A stretch of DNA of 13,909 nt from Pseudomonadota bacterium. GTDB taxonomy: Bacteria > Myxococcota > Myxococcia > Myxococcales > Vulgatibacteraceae. The stretch covers positions 1 through 13,909 of the forward strand of contig JAEZJH010000479.1 of assembly GCA_023436385.1 (NCBI GenBank), read 5' to 3'. A model generated the notes under the pieces. That model made no database searches. It had not been told where the DNA came from and saw only the letters and a program-made list of their open reading frames with translations. Shown here piece after piece: positions 5,995 through 13,759 of the stretch. Position 1 is the stretch's first letter; every line of letters begins with the position of its first letter. The position numbers and the translations under genes are program-made.

Positions 5995-7257
5995 CTAGGT
6001 CAGCTTCACCCGGGCGAACGCCTCGGCGTTGACGGGCATCCCGTCCACCTCGGCCCGGCCGATGAACCCGACGCGGTTGGTCGCCGCGTAGAGCTCCTCG
6101 ACCCGCTGGACCTCGAGGGACAGCGCGTCGGCGATCCAGTACTGCGACCAGTCGGCGATGAGGCCAACGTACTTGCCGGCGCCGGCGACGGCCGGGGCGA
6201 ACTCCGACACGTCGTAGGGCTGCTCGACGATCCGGTCGGGGATGCCGCCCACCAGACCCGGCTGCCAGAGGTACTGGTTGTTGCCGTCCTTCAGCTTCCG
6301 GATGTGCTTGATCATCGCCCGCGGGAAGAGCCACCGCGCCCGCGGCCAGTAGGCCGCCTTGAGCGCGTGCTTCACGTCGATGAGGCCGTCGGCGCTGGGG
6401 CCACCGGCGGCGGCCGCGCCGGCCTCGACGTCGCGAGCAACGGGGACTCCCTGGTCGCTGGCGACGAAGACGCCGAGCGGCTTCCGGTCGCCGTCGCCCA
6501 GCAGGAAGGCCTTCTCCTCCGTGACCGAGAACTTGTACGCCAGCCGCTGCAGGGCCAGCGTCGCCGCCGAGCCGGCCGTCTTCCGGAGCAGCTTCCGGGA
6601 GATGGTGACCGCCTTCGACACCTGGTGCGGCCGGAGCTCGCGGGCGCCGAGAGCGATCTCGGTCTCGGCGCCGATCTTCAGCTCGGGCGTCCACTCGCCG
6701 TCCTCGAGGTCGGTGTCGAGGGAGGGCGCACCGAGGCCGTCGGCGTCGGTGACCGTGAACTTCGTCGCGTGCTGCCGGATGAAGACCTGGTCGTCGACCG
6801 CCTTGATGAACTCGTTCACCATCTGGATCGGAGCGACGAGGAAGCCGCCCTTCACCACGTTATCGGCCTGGAGCGCCCGGGCCTCGCCCTCGGAGAGGCG
6901 GGCCTGGCCCCAGCCGTGCCGAAAGATCTTGTCGAACGCCGACCGGAGCTCAGGGCTCAGGCCGTCGTCCTTCCGCCCCTCGCCGGGAGCAGGGGGGGTG
7001 GCCGGGGCGACCGGGGCCTGGCGGGGTGTGCCGCCCTCAGCCTCAAGGCCGGCCAGCTTCTTGGCCCGGGCCTCCTCCTTCTCGAGCTTCTCGACCTCCG
7101 CCCGGAGCTCCTCCTGCTCCTTGTCGGCGCGGTCGAACTGCGCCTCCTCCTCGGCGCTGAGCGAGCGCTTCTCCTTCTCGGCCTTCTCCTGGACCGCGCG
7201 CATGGCGGCGATCGCGGCGCCCCGCTTCTGGCGGAGCTCGATCAGCTTCTCGAACAT
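5995..7257 (-). CDS. HK97-fold major capsid protein
   Basis: This 420-residue protein builds the icosahedral shell. Residues 1 to about 68 are a charged coiled coil (MFEKLIELRQKRGAAIAAMR, then many Glu/Lys heptads) that matches the delta or scaffold domain of HK97-type capsids. A Pro/Ala/Gly-rich linker at about 75-95 is the probable region for removal by the protease encoded upstream. The mature domain opens with ADNVVKGGFLVAPIQMVNEF, the usual N-arm motif, and runs through ELRPHQVSKAVTISRKLL and FSVTEEKAFLLGDG. It ends with FIGRAEVDGMPVNAEAFARV. A strong ribosome site (AAGGAG, 6-base spacer) lies in a 28-base leader, the longest upstream gap among the head genes, consistent with high expression. 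Confidence 0.96.
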   Translation of the reverse strand: MFEKLIELRQKRGAAIAAMRAVQEKAEKEKRSLSAEEEAQFDRADKEQEELRAEVEKLEKEEARAKKLAGLEAEGGTPRQAPVAPATPPAPGEGRKDDGLSPELRSAFDKIFRHGWGQARLSEGEARALQADNVVKGGFLVAPIQMVNEFIKAVDDQVFIRQHATKFTVTDADGLGAPSLDTDLEDGEWTPELKIGAETEIALGARELRPHQVSKAVTISRKLLRKTAGSAATLALQRLAYKFSVTEEKAFLLGDGDRKPLGVFVASDQGVPVARDVEAGAAAAGGPSADGLIDVKHALKAAYWPRARWLFPRAMIKHIRKLKDGNNQYLWQPGLVGGIPDRIVEQPYDVSEFAPAVAGAGKYVGLIADWSQYWIADALSLEVQRVEELYAATNRVGFIGRAEVDGMPVNAEAFARVKLT

Positions 7258-7263
7258 CTGTCT

Positions 7264-7269
7264 CTCCTT
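7264..7269 (-). promoter_or_regulatory. Strong Shine-Dalgarno of the major capsid gene
   Basis: AAGGAG on the minus strand is 6 bases from ATG 7257-7255. Unlike most junctions here, this gene is separated from its neighbour by 28 bases and has an independent near-ideal ribosome site. Confidence 0.8.
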
Positions 7270-7285
7270 GCTTCTTGGGTTCGTG

Positions 7286-7906
7286 CTACCGGAGCTCCGC
7301 CAGCCGGAGCTTGAGCTTTCTGCGCTGCGCCTCGGCGAACGCCTGCTGCCGAGCGTCGGCCATCGCCTCGCCGCCGCCGCGGAGGCCGATGTCGGTGTCC
7401 TTGTAGGCGGCGAAGGTGACCGGCGAGACGTCGTACAGGTCGACGTCGATCAGCGTCCGGACGTCGACGCCGTCCTCGTCGGTCGACCACTCCTCGGTCC
7501 TGGCGATGAACGAGAAGGACATCTGGGTGATGTCCCCGCGCTTCACCGAGGTGACGAGGTCCCGGCCGACCTGCGTGTCAGGCGGGTCAATTTCAACGGC
7601 CAGGCCGCGGGCGTCTTCCGTGAGGCGGAGGGTACCCGCCTTGGTGCGGCCAAGGATGAAGTTGGGGTCGTGGTTGAAGAGGGCGCGGACGTCCTCCCCG
7701 CGGGCGAGCGTCTTCGCGAACGCGCCGGGGGCGATCTTCTCGCGGAAGCCCCAGCGCTTGATGTTGCCGATGTTGGTTGGGGCGTTGAAGACGGCCGCGT
7801 GTCCGGCGAGCTTCCTGCCTTCGCCGCCCTCGGCCCGCTTCTCGATGTGGAGCTGGGCCTCGACGACGCACCGCTGGGTGCGCGCCTCGACGACCTGGGT
7901 TGCCAT
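7286..7906 (-). CDS. HK97-family prohead protease
   Basis: This 206-residue serine protease is of the HK97 gp4 type, which is co-packaged in the prohead, cleaves the capsid delta domain and then itself. The candidate catalytic histidine is His79 in LFNHDPN and the nucleophile is Ser130 in the conserved MSFSF. The N-terminal LAGHAAVFNAPTNIG followed by WGFREKIAPGAFAKTL is the family's other hallmark, and DVDLYDVSPVTFAAYKDTDI is the usual C-terminal block. The end is basic (QRRKLKLRLAELR), as expected for a tail removed by self-cleavage. AGGAAGGA precedes ATG 7906-7904. The gap to the portal stop is 3 bases. Size and order (portal, protease, capsid) are standard. Confidence 0.95.
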   Translation of the reverse strand: MATQVVEARTQRCVVEAQLHIEKRAEGGEGRKLAGHAAVFNAPTNIGNIKRWGFREKIAPGAFAKTLARGEDVRALFNHDPNFILGRTKAGTLRLTEDARGLAVEIDPPDTQVGRDLVTSVKRGDITQMSFSFIARTEEWSTDEDGVDVRTLIDVDLYDVSPVTFAAYKDTDIGLRGGGEAMADARQQAFAEAQRRKLKLRLAELR

Positions 7907-7909
7907 GGA

Positions 7910-9169
7910 TCATCCTTCCTGCGCCTGCGGGGGCGCGCCCTGGGGCGCCGCCGGCGGCGCCGTCAGCTTGGCGATCGTGGTGAGGTTGGCCGGCACGAGG
8001 TAGACCTTCCCCTCGCCGTTCGGCTGGGGGTTCAGGTTCTCGAGCTCGCGGATGTCGTCGGCGTTGAGCCAGCCGTTCTGGCGGGCGATCTGGTACGCCT
8101 CGTACCGGCTCTTCACGTCGCCGCGGAGGAGGCCGTCGATCGCGAACTCGGCGAAGTACTCGTCCCGCTCCCGGCCGATGAGGAGGTCCCGGGTGATCGA
8201 CTGCTCGAAGCGAACCAACCAGGGCCTGAGCGTGTGGACCACGAACTCCAGTGCCTGGTGTTCGATGTTGCTGAAAGTCGCCTTGTCGAGGTCGGCGATC
8301 ATGTGCGGGGGGACCCGGAAGATCCTGGCGATCTCCGTCACCTGGAACTTCCTGGTCTCGAGGTACTGGGCGTCCCGGTTCGAGATGGAGAGGACGTGGG
8401 CCTTCATCCCCTCCTCGATCACCCGGGGCCGGCCCGCGTTCTCGCCCGTGCCGAGCTTGACCCAGTCGTCCTCGATTCGCCGGGCCGCCTCGGGCGAGAT
8501 CTCGTCGGGGTGCTCGAGGACGATCGGCGGGGTCCCGTTGTTCCGCAGGAAGCGGGCCCCGTGGCGCTCGGCGGCGATGCCCAGGCCGATGGCCTCCCGG
8601 GCGTAGGTGATCGGCGAGACGCCGGTGATGCCGTCGAGGCTGAAGCCGATCGGCCGCCAGTACTGCCCGGGGAACAGCGTCTCGCGCGTCCCGTCCGCGA
8701 GCTGGACGTCGAGGACCAGGGTGACACCGTCGGTGAGGAACCGGCGGGATACGGAGACCGGGCTCCTCCGGACGATCTGGACGACGCCGCCGAAGTCGTC
8801 CCGGACCACGCGGGCGTAGGTGTTCCCGTCGCAGCAGAGGTCCACCATCTGCACCGACCGGAAGTCGAAGCTGGTCTGCACCTGGTTCGGTGCCGAATGC
8901 AGGATCCGGTAGAGCGGGTGGTCGGTGGCCCGCTCCTTCCCACCGCCTGGCAGACGCCGGTAGAGGTGCAGCGGCAGGGAGGCGACGCTTTCGGCGAGGA
9001 GGCGGATGCAAGCCTGCACCGCTGCCAGCTGCATCGCGGCGTCGGTGGTGACGACGACCCCGGCGGCGCTCTCGCCGCCAACCCCGAAGAAATCGAGGAC
9101 CTGGCGGATCCGAGGGAGGCCAGCACTGCGCCGCTCCCACCACCTGGCGATGGAGGTCCAGATGCTCAT
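7910..9169 (-). CDS. HK97-family portal protein
   Basis: This 419-residue protein forms the dodecameric DNA entry channel at one capsid vertex. Family patterns are clear: AVQACIRLLAESVASLPLHL at residues 50-69, YRRLPGGGKERATDHPLYRIL after it, GNTYARVVRD at about 115-124, GITGVSPITYAREAIGLG at about 180-197, and the clamp-region motif FQVTEIARIFRVPPHMIADL at about 275-294. The C-terminal 20 residues are Pro/Ala/Gln-rich. I chose ATG 9169-9167, preceded by AAGGA about 6 bases away and 14 bases after the large terminase stop. The same frame is open for another 1.9 kb upstream, but that stretch is a shadow of the terminase genes. Confidence 0.95.
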   Translation of the reverse strand: MSIWTSIARWWERRSAGLPRIRQVLDFFGVGGESAAGVVVTTDAAMQLAAVQACIRLLAESVASLPLHLYRRLPGGGKERATDHPLYRILHSAPNQVQTSFDFRSVQMVDLCCDGNTYARVVRDDFGGVVQIVRRSPVSVSRRFLTDGVTLVLDVQLADGTRETLFPGQYWRPIGFSLDGITGVSPITYAREAIGLGIAAERHGARFLRNNGTPPIVLEHPDEISPEAARRIEDDWVKLGTGENAGRPRVIEEGMKAHVLSISNRDAQYLETRKFQVTEIARIFRVPPHMIADLDKATFSNIEHQALEFVVHTLRPWLVRFEQSITRDLLIGRERDEYFAEFAIDGLLRGDVKSRYEAYQIARQNGWLNADDIRELENLNPQPNGEGKVYLVPANLTTIAKLTAPPAAPQGAPPQAQEG

Positions 9170-9183
9170 GGTGTCCTTGGGGG

Positions 9184-10890
9184 TCAGAGGAGGCCGCGGG
9201 TCTCGTAGACCGACCGCTTCGGCTTCGACGCCTCGAGCCGGAGCACCCGGGACAGCGCCGTGATGAGCGCCACCGCCAGGTCGATCTTGTTCTCCGGCCG
9301 TTCCTTGTTCGGGTAGATGTTGTCCTTCTTGTCGTAGTGCGCCACCACGTTGGAGACGCACCACGCGAGGATCGGGTCGCCGTCGTGGTGGAAGCGCTTC
9401 GATAGGACGAGCGCCTCGAGCTGCTTCATCGGCTCGCTGAAGTTCGCCACGTTCGGGCGAACCTCCACCATCGGGATCTTCTCCTCGAGAAGCTCCGACG
9501 CCATCTGCGTCGCCTGCCAGGGGTCGAAGCCGACCTCCCGGAGGTCGAACCGCTCGGCGCACTCCCGGATCTCGTCCTTCACGTACTCGAAGTCGAGGAC
9601 GTTGCCGGGCGTCAGCACCAGGCGCCCCTCCTCCGCCCATCCCGAGTACTGGCTGTTGTCGCTCTCCTCCGCCGCCTCCTCCGGGAGGAAGGCCCGGGTG
9701 AAGGCGTAGACGTGCAGCTCTGGCTTGCCGCGGCGCTCGATGGTCTTCGTGAAGACCTTGGCGATCGCCGCCAGGTCCCGCTTCGAGGCGAGATCCGTGC
9801 CGAGCCAGCAGGGCTCGCCCTCGAACTCGTCGATCGAGAGCCGCGGATCCGTGCACCGGTCCCAAGCCTGCATGTCCATCCACGCCTGGTCCGCGTTCAC
9901 CCAGACGTTGAGGTGCTTCGTCAGGAAGTTGTTCTTCGCCGAGGGCGTCTGCCTCGCCTTCGCGGCGAGGCGGGTCAGCTGGTCGAGCTTGACCGAGACG
10001 CCGAGGTTGGGGTTCGCCTTGGCCCAGGCCGCCGGGTCGTCCCAGGCGTCCCCGTCGTCGATCGTGTAGATGATCCCGAAGTAGCTGTCGTCGACGCAGC
10101 CCGGGACCCGGTCCAGGATCTTGGTGACGTAGGTCCGCTGCTCGTAGCAGATGCCCGCCCGGTTCGAGCCCGCCGTGGTGATCGCCCAGATCAGCGACTG
10201 CGACCTGGAGCCGGTGGCCGACTCGATGACGTCCCAGACGCCCCGGGTCTTGTGGGCGTGCAGCTCGTCGATGATCGCGCAGTGCGGGTTGAGACCGTCG
10301 AGGGTGGAGTCCTCGGCGGCCAGGGCGATGAAGCGGGCCGCTTCCCGCTCCACGGTGATCGCGTGGGCCTGGACCTCGACCCCGTACCGATCCTGGAACC
10401 CCTTCTCCCGGCGAGCCATCCGCTGGGCGTCGACGAAGACGATCCCCGCCTGCTGCCGGGATGTCGCCGCGGAGTAGACCTCGGCGCCGGCCTCGCCGTC
10501 GGCCGAGACCATGTAGAGCGCCACGCCCGACGACTTGGTCGACTTGGCGTTCTTCCGGGGGACCTCGATGTAGACGGTCCTGAACCTCCGGCAGTCGTCC
10601 TCGGTCTTCACCCACCCGAACACCGTGGTGAGGATGAAGATCTGCCAGGGCTCGAGCTTGAGCTTTAGCCGCTTCCGGGCCCACTCCCCCTTGATGTGGG
10701 GAAGGAGTTCGATGAAGCGGCAGATGTGCTCGGCCCGCTCGACGTCGAAGCGGTACGGCGCGTCGTCGGTGTGCCACCTCTCGAGGTCGTCTAGCTGGCG
10801 CTGGCAGGCGAGCCGCGTCCACTTGCACGCCGGGATCGTGCCGGCGACCACGCCCTCGGCGTACTCGATGGCGCGACGGACGTACTCCAT
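9184..10890 (-). CDS. terL: Terminase large subunit (ATPase and nuclease)
   Basis: This 568-residue motor protein packages DNA into the prohead and cuts it. The ATPase half carries a Walker A-like motif EVPRKNAKST (residues 109-118), Walker B CAIIDE (204-209; D208, E209) and the coupling motif TTAGSN (238-243). The nuclease half shows acidic residues in the expected contexts: D366 in GTDLASKRD, D456 in GFDPWQ, and D537 in NKIDLAVALITAL near the C-terminus. All catalytic motifs look intact. It starts at ATG 10890-10888, 3 bases after the small subunit stop, with only a distant GGGAG, so coupling is likely. The pairing with a P27-type small subunit and an HNH gene points to cos-type packaging. 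Confidence 0.97.
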   Translation of the reverse strand: MEYVRRAIEYAEGVVAGTIPACKWTRLACQRQLDDLERWHTDDAPYRFDVERAEHICRFIELLPHIKGEWARKRLKLKLEPWQIFILTTVFGWVKTEDDCRRFRTVYIEVPRKNAKSTKSSGVALYMVSADGEAGAEVYSAATSRQQAGIVFVDAQRMARREKGFQDRYGVEVQAHAITVEREAARFIALAAEDSTLDGLNPHCAIIDELHAHKTRGVWDVIESATGSRSQSLIWAITTAGSNRAGICYEQRTYVTKILDRVPGCVDDSYFGIIYTIDDGDAWDDPAAWAKANPNLGVSVKLDQLTRLAAKARQTPSAKNNFLTKHLNVWVNADQAWMDMQAWDRCTDPRLSIDEFEGEPCWLGTDLASKRDLAAIAKVFTKTIERRGKPELHVYAFTRAFLPEEAAEESDNSQYSGWAEEGRLVLTPGNVLDFEYVKDEIRECAERFDLREVGFDPWQATQMASELLEEKIPMVEVRPNVANFSEPMKQLEALVLSKRFHHDGDPILAWCVSNVVAHYDKKDNIYPNKERPENKIDLAVALITALSRVLRLEASKPKRSVYETRGLL

Positions 10891-10893
10891 GGT

Positions 10894-11349
10894 CTAGAGC
10901 TGCTCCCAGTCCCCGGCCTTCTTCTTCGGCTGCTCCACCCGCACCCGCGTCCTCGAGGAGGGAGACAGGCCCAGCACGGCCCCGAGCTTCTCGAGGTCCA
11001 TCGCCAGCTTCTTCCAGGAGGTGTAGGCGGGGTGCTCCTGCACGTACCCGCTCTCGCACGCCTGGTACCGGCCGAACCGCTCGTAGTCCCGGGCGACGGA
11101 AATCCACTCGGCCCAGACCGCGCAGTAGCGGCCGAGGGCGTCACCGTCGATCTCCGTGAGGACGCCGAGCTCGAGCAGCTTCTTGCAGAGCTCCCTCCAC
11201 TTCGCACGGCCCGCGTCGTCCAGGTAGGACGGCATCTTCGGCGGCCGCTTCTTCGGCTGCGGCTCCCGGTCGTTCAGCTTCCGCTTCGCGTCCGGGTTGG
11301 TCAGCAGCCGGAGCGCCGACGGCTTCGGCGGCGGTCCCCTCGCGCCCAT
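10894..11349 (-). CDS. terS: Terminase small subunit, P27 family
   Basis: This 151-residue DNA-recognition subunit of the packaging motor starts with the family pattern MGARGPPPKPSALRLLTNPD, then a Lys/Arg-rich segment and the helical block AGRAKWRELCKKLLELGVLT and DGDALGRYCAVWAEW. The last part includes TSWKKLAMDLEKLGAVLGLS with SSRTRVRV, the conserved C-terminal signature of P27 small terminases. It starts at ATG 11349-11347. GGAGGAGG just upstream lies inside the end of the HNH gene, whose stop is 4 bases away. Length is normal for the family. It likely binds a cos site, but no site is visible next to it. Confidence 0.95.
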   Translation of the reverse strand: MGARGPPPKPSALRLLTNPDAKRKLNDREPQPKKRPPKMPSYLDDAGRAKWRELCKKLLELGVLTEIDGDALGRYCAVWAEWISVARDYERFGRYQACESGYVQEHPAYTSWKKLAMDLEKLGAVLGLSPSSRTRVRVEQPKKKAGDWEQL

Positions 11350-11353
11350 CGCC

Positions 11354-11740
11354 TCACCTCCTCCGCTTCGCCCGCTCCAGGTCCGCGTGCTCGAGCTGGT
11401 GGCAGGAGTGGCAGACCGACTTCAGGTTCCCCTGGTCGAGCCGCGCCCCGCCGTCCTCGAGCGGAACGATGTGGTGGACCAGGTCCGCCGGCGTGGGCCG
11501 CCGCCCCTCCCTCCGGCACCGCTCACAGAGCGGCTCCCGCCGGAGCTTCGCCGCCCGGGCCCGGTTCCACGCCCCGTCGTACCCGCGGGCGTTCGCACCG
11601 CCGCGCCACCGATCGTAGTCGCGCGACGCCGCGAGGTCCCGGTCCCGCGGGGGTCGCGGGTGCGCCGGGCACCTCGAACCTGACTCGACCACCGCCGCGC
11701 ACCCGGGGTGCGTGCACGGACGAGGCGCTCCTCGAGGCAT
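11354..11740 (-). CDS. HNH endonuclease adjacent to terminase
   Basis: This 128-residue HNH nuclease has an N-terminal zinc-binding candidate (C9, C14, C24, H27) followed by an Arg-rich linker. The nuclease core has a treble-clef set, C72-x2-C75 and C110-x2-C113, and the catalytic pattern HHIVPLEDGG (H89-H90), N105 in QGNLKSVC and H114. In HK97 and similar cos phages an HNH protein works with the terminase to cut DNA at cos, so a packaging role is more likely than homing. The start is ATG 11740-11738, 2 bases after the upstream stop, with only a weak GGGG site; the longer frame to 11809 was rejected because it overlaps the holin-like gene and looks like shadow. The C-terminus is basic (LERAKRRR). 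Confidence 0.92.
   Translation of the reverse strand: MPRGAPRPCTHPGCAAVVESGSRCPAHPRPPRDRDLAASRDYDRWRGGANARGYDGAWNRARAAKLRREPLCERCRREGRRPTPADLVHHIVPLEDGGARLDQGNLKSVCHSCHQLEHADLERAKRRR
11357..11364 (-). promoter_or_regulatory. Shine-Dalgarno of terS within the HNH gene end
   Basis: GGAGGAGG on the minus strand immediately precedes the HNH stop and lies 7 bases before ATG 11349. The strongest purine tract seen in the packaging block, it should give terS independent initiation. Confidence 0.8.
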
Positions 11741-11742
11741 CG

Positions 11743-11985
11743 CTACCCCGTCAGCGCCGTGAAGGCGAACATCACCGCGGCCGATCCGATCGCGGAGGCC
11801 ACGAAACACACGGCGCCCAGGATCACGCCGGCTCTCGCGGCCGTGACCTCGAGGCGGCGCACCCGCACCTCGATCTCATCGAGCTTCTTCCATGTCGCCC
11901 TTTCCTGCTCGAGCTTCCGGACACGATCGTCGAGGTCCCGCAGGTCCTCGACGATCAGCTCAGCGCTCATGGCCGTGGGACTCAT
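11743..11985 (-). CDS. Small coiled-coil protein with one C-terminal membrane segment, XhlA-like holin candidate
   Basis: This 80-residue protein has two parts. Residues about 8-53 are a charged coiled coil (ELIVEDLRDLDDRVRKLEQE, then KLDEIEVRVRRLEVT), and residues about 55-78 are one hydrophobic segment (AGVILGAVCFVASAIGSAAV) with a short tail. That plan matches XhlA/hemolysin-type proteins, which sit in the membrane beside holins and endolysins. The start ATG 11985-11983 has GGAGG 4 bases upstream and an ATGA overlap with the previous gene; a second ATG five codons later is possible. No endolysin is visible in the window, so a lysis role is inferred from architecture and from the place upstream of the terminase, where lambda's lysis genes also lie on the circular map. 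Confidence 0.65.
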   Translation of the reverse strand: MSPTAMSAELIVEDLRDLDDRVRKLEQERATWKKLDEIEVRVRRLEVTAARAGVILGAVCFVASAIGSAAVMFAFTALTG

Positions 11986-12578
11986 GGTGCCTCCGGCTCG
12001 GCGGGTGCCGGGCAGTCGTCGGTGTAGGGCGCGTCGGGAATCAGCCGGTGGAGCCGGCGGCTCCAGTAGCATCGGTCGACGGCGCCGATGGCGACGTGCT
12101 CGCAGGGCTCGGCCGCGCATCGGCAGCCGGGCCCGTAGCAGTAGCCGAGGCGGGCAGGCTCCTCGGGCCTATCCTCGGCCCCGTCGCGGGCGACCAGGCC
12201 GACGATGCTCTCCGGGTGCATCGTGGCCACCGGGACCGCCTGCACCCGATCGCCGGGATCGTCGGAGGGCCAGGCGTAGTCCCCGCAGTCCACCGGGGCC
12301 CGCACCAGGCCGGGCGGCTGAACCCACGCCGGCGACAGCGCCGGGCCGGCCTCGTCGCCGGGAAGCAGGCGCATCGCCAGGACGGCGCCGATCGTTTCGT
12401 CGCCGTCGCAGGCCGGCAGGTGGTCGGCGCCACGCGGCGTGCGCAGCTGGTCGCATGGGCCGAACACGGTGTGCAGCTCGCAGACAGCGAAGGGGTTGGT
12501 CGGGTCGGGCAGGGACGCGAAGGTCACGGCGGCCCCGGCGGCGAGGAGGGCGGCGGAAACGACGGCGCGGGTCTTCAT
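11982..12578 (-). CDS. Exported Cys-rich small protein, function unknown
   Basis: This 198-residue protein begins MKTRAVVSAALLAAGAAVTFA, a Sec-type signal peptide or membrane anchor, with likely cleavage near residue 21. I count 10 cysteines in the mature part, several clustered in GYCYGPGCRCAAEPCEH, which suggests disulfide bonds outside the cytoplasm. The rest is Pro/Asp/Ala-rich with no motif I recognise. Both its ends overlap neighbouring genes by 4 bases (ATGA), so it is expressed with the exported LamG-like gene and the holin-like gene. GGAGG lies 11 bases before the start. It may be an envelope or host-surface factor. I could not match it to any known lysis, Rz1 or superinfection-exclusion family. 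That it is a gene is likely; its function is unknown. Confidence 0.65.
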   Translation of the reverse strand: MKTRAVVSAALLAAGAAVTFASLPDPTNPFAVCELHTVFGPCDQLRTPRGADHLPACDGDETIGAVLAMRLLPGDEAGPALSPAWVQPPGLVRAPVDCGDYAWPSDDPGDRVQAVPVATMHPESIVGLVARDGAEDRPEEPARLGYCYGPGCRCAAEPCEHVAIGAVDRCYWSRRLHRLIPDAPYTDDCPAPAEPEAP

Positions 12579-13759
12579 CGAGGGTAGGCCTCCAGGCCCG
12601 AAATCCTGCCCTCTGCCTGGCCCCCGGCGGTCAGGTTCGATACCCCCAGGGCGGCGGATATGGCGTGCGGCCCCATGGGCCCCGGCATGGCACCGGAGGC
12701 GCTCTCCCCCGGTCCGCGGGATATGGTCGCCGTGGACCCCGCCCAGCCAACCGTTATCGGGTAGGTCGTGTCTGCGCCCCAGCCCAACGCAACCGTCCCT
12801 AAACCCGTGTTCGTGGTGTCTGCCTGTCGTAGTTCCAAACGCAGCGCGCCACCAGTGGTAATGGAGACTAGGAGCCCTCCGTCGAGCGCGGCTTTACGGG
12901 TATCCAGCAGGACCCGCGTGTACGGCGCGGTCCCGGAGTACGCCGGCGTATAGTTGAAGCGGATCTTCCCACTCGCCACCGGCCACCCTGCCGAGGCCAC
13001 CGTATGCGCGTCCCCCGGGCACGTCGTCGGGGAGGCTCCGGCATCGCAGCGGCGACCGGGGGTGGCCGAATAAACGAGCTGGCACCACTCGACGACGATC
13101 GATCCCGTCTGCGCCTGCGTGCTGCCGACGTAGAGCGTGGGGTTCGCCCAGGTCGGAGCCGTCGCCGCGTTGCCCGAACACGAAAAGGTCTTGTAGGTGG
13201 GTCCCAGTCCGGTGATCGGGCAGGAGACGATCGCGCCATCGGACGAAGAGACGTAGACCCGGGCGGTGTTCAACGTGCCGGCCTTAAGTGCACAAGTGAT
13301 CGTCCACGGGCCGGCCTGGGGCGATCCGGCCGGCACGTAGAGAGATTCATCGGAGGCGGGGTCGTCGTCGGTGAGAACGTAGCCGCCCCCCGGATCCGCC
13401 GTTACCGTCGGCAGGCCGACCTTGTTCCACAGGTCAGGCCGGGTGCTGTTCGTCCAGTAGTTCAGCACCGCCCCCTTGCTCTCCAGCCCCGCCGCACTCA
13501 CGCACGGCGCGTTGTCGCCCACCTGGTAGCCGCCGTCGCACCACGCCGGCCCGGCGCGGGTGGTGGCAACCTGACGACCATCGGAGCAGGCGACTTCGCC
13601 GGCATCGTTTGGCAACGGGCAGATTAGCTCCCAGTCCCAGCCGGCCATGCTTGCGCCCGCGCCGCCGAGGCGGACGTCGGGCCCGTCAGTCACGAGCGGG
13701 CTGGCAGCGGCCGCGACGCCGGGGAGCACCAGGGCGACGAGAAGAGCGAGCGTCTTCAT
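12575..13759 (-). CDS. Exported Cys-rich protein with beta-sandwich and LamG-like domains
   Basis: This 394-residue protein begins with a signal peptide (MKTLALLVALVLPGVAAAAS). Residues about 40-95 are Cys/Gly-rich. Residues about 97-236 resemble a jelly-roll or carbohydrate-binding module of the kind in phage fibre proteins (VLNYWTNSTRPDLWNKVGL near its start). Residues about 262-394 resemble a LamG/concanavalin-like domain, ending ISGLEAYPR. Ten cysteines are present. A binding role at the cell surface is suggested. The signal peptide is unusual for a virion part and may mean an adhesin or lysogenic-conversion protein. The start is ATG 13759, 4 bases overlapping the previous stop; the 30 residues upstream in this frame are shadow. 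Its codon use is more relaxed than in the head genes, with TTA, CTA and CGA codons near the C-terminal end. Confidence 0.75.
   Translation of the reverse strand: MKTLALLVALVLPGVAAAASPLVTDGPDVRLGGAGASMAGWDWELICPLPNDAGEVACSDGRQVATTRAGPAWCDGGYQVGDNAPCVSAAGLESKGAVLNYWTNSTRPDLWNKVGLPTVTADPGGGYVLTDDDPASDESLYVPAGSPQAGPWTITCALKAGTLNTARVYVSSSDGAIVSCPITGLGPTYKTFSCSGNAATAPTWANPTLYVGSTQAQTGSIVVEWCQLVYSATPGRRCDAGASPTTCPGDAHTVASAGWPVASGKIRFNYTPAYSGTAPYTRVLLDTRKAALDGGLLVSITTGGALRLELRQADTTNTGLGTVALGWGADTTYPITVGWAGSTATISRGPGESASGAMPGPMGPHAISAALGVSNLTAGGQAEGRISGLEAYPR

Noticed and set aside
6359..9208. Plus-strand open frame of about 950 codons
   Set aside because: It lies antisense to capsid, protease and portal genes whose motifs are unambiguous. 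Its translation is low-complexity Val/Leu/Asp/Gly text with no domain pattern.
9712..10668. Plus-strand open frame opposite terL
   Set aside because: Antisense shadow of the large terminase; no ribosome site or recognisable domain.
7910..11107. One open minus-strand frame of over 1000 codons spanning portal, terL and part of terS
   Set aside because: Only the part from 9169 downward reads as portal. The rest is Arg/Pro/Gly-rich shadow of the terminase genes, kept open by high G+C. The portal has its own ATG and ribosome site.
11354..11740. HNH gene as a homing endonuclease or mobile element
   Set aside because: It sits in the standard place directly before terS, is intact and packed into the operon with 2- and 4-base gaps, and interrupts no gene.
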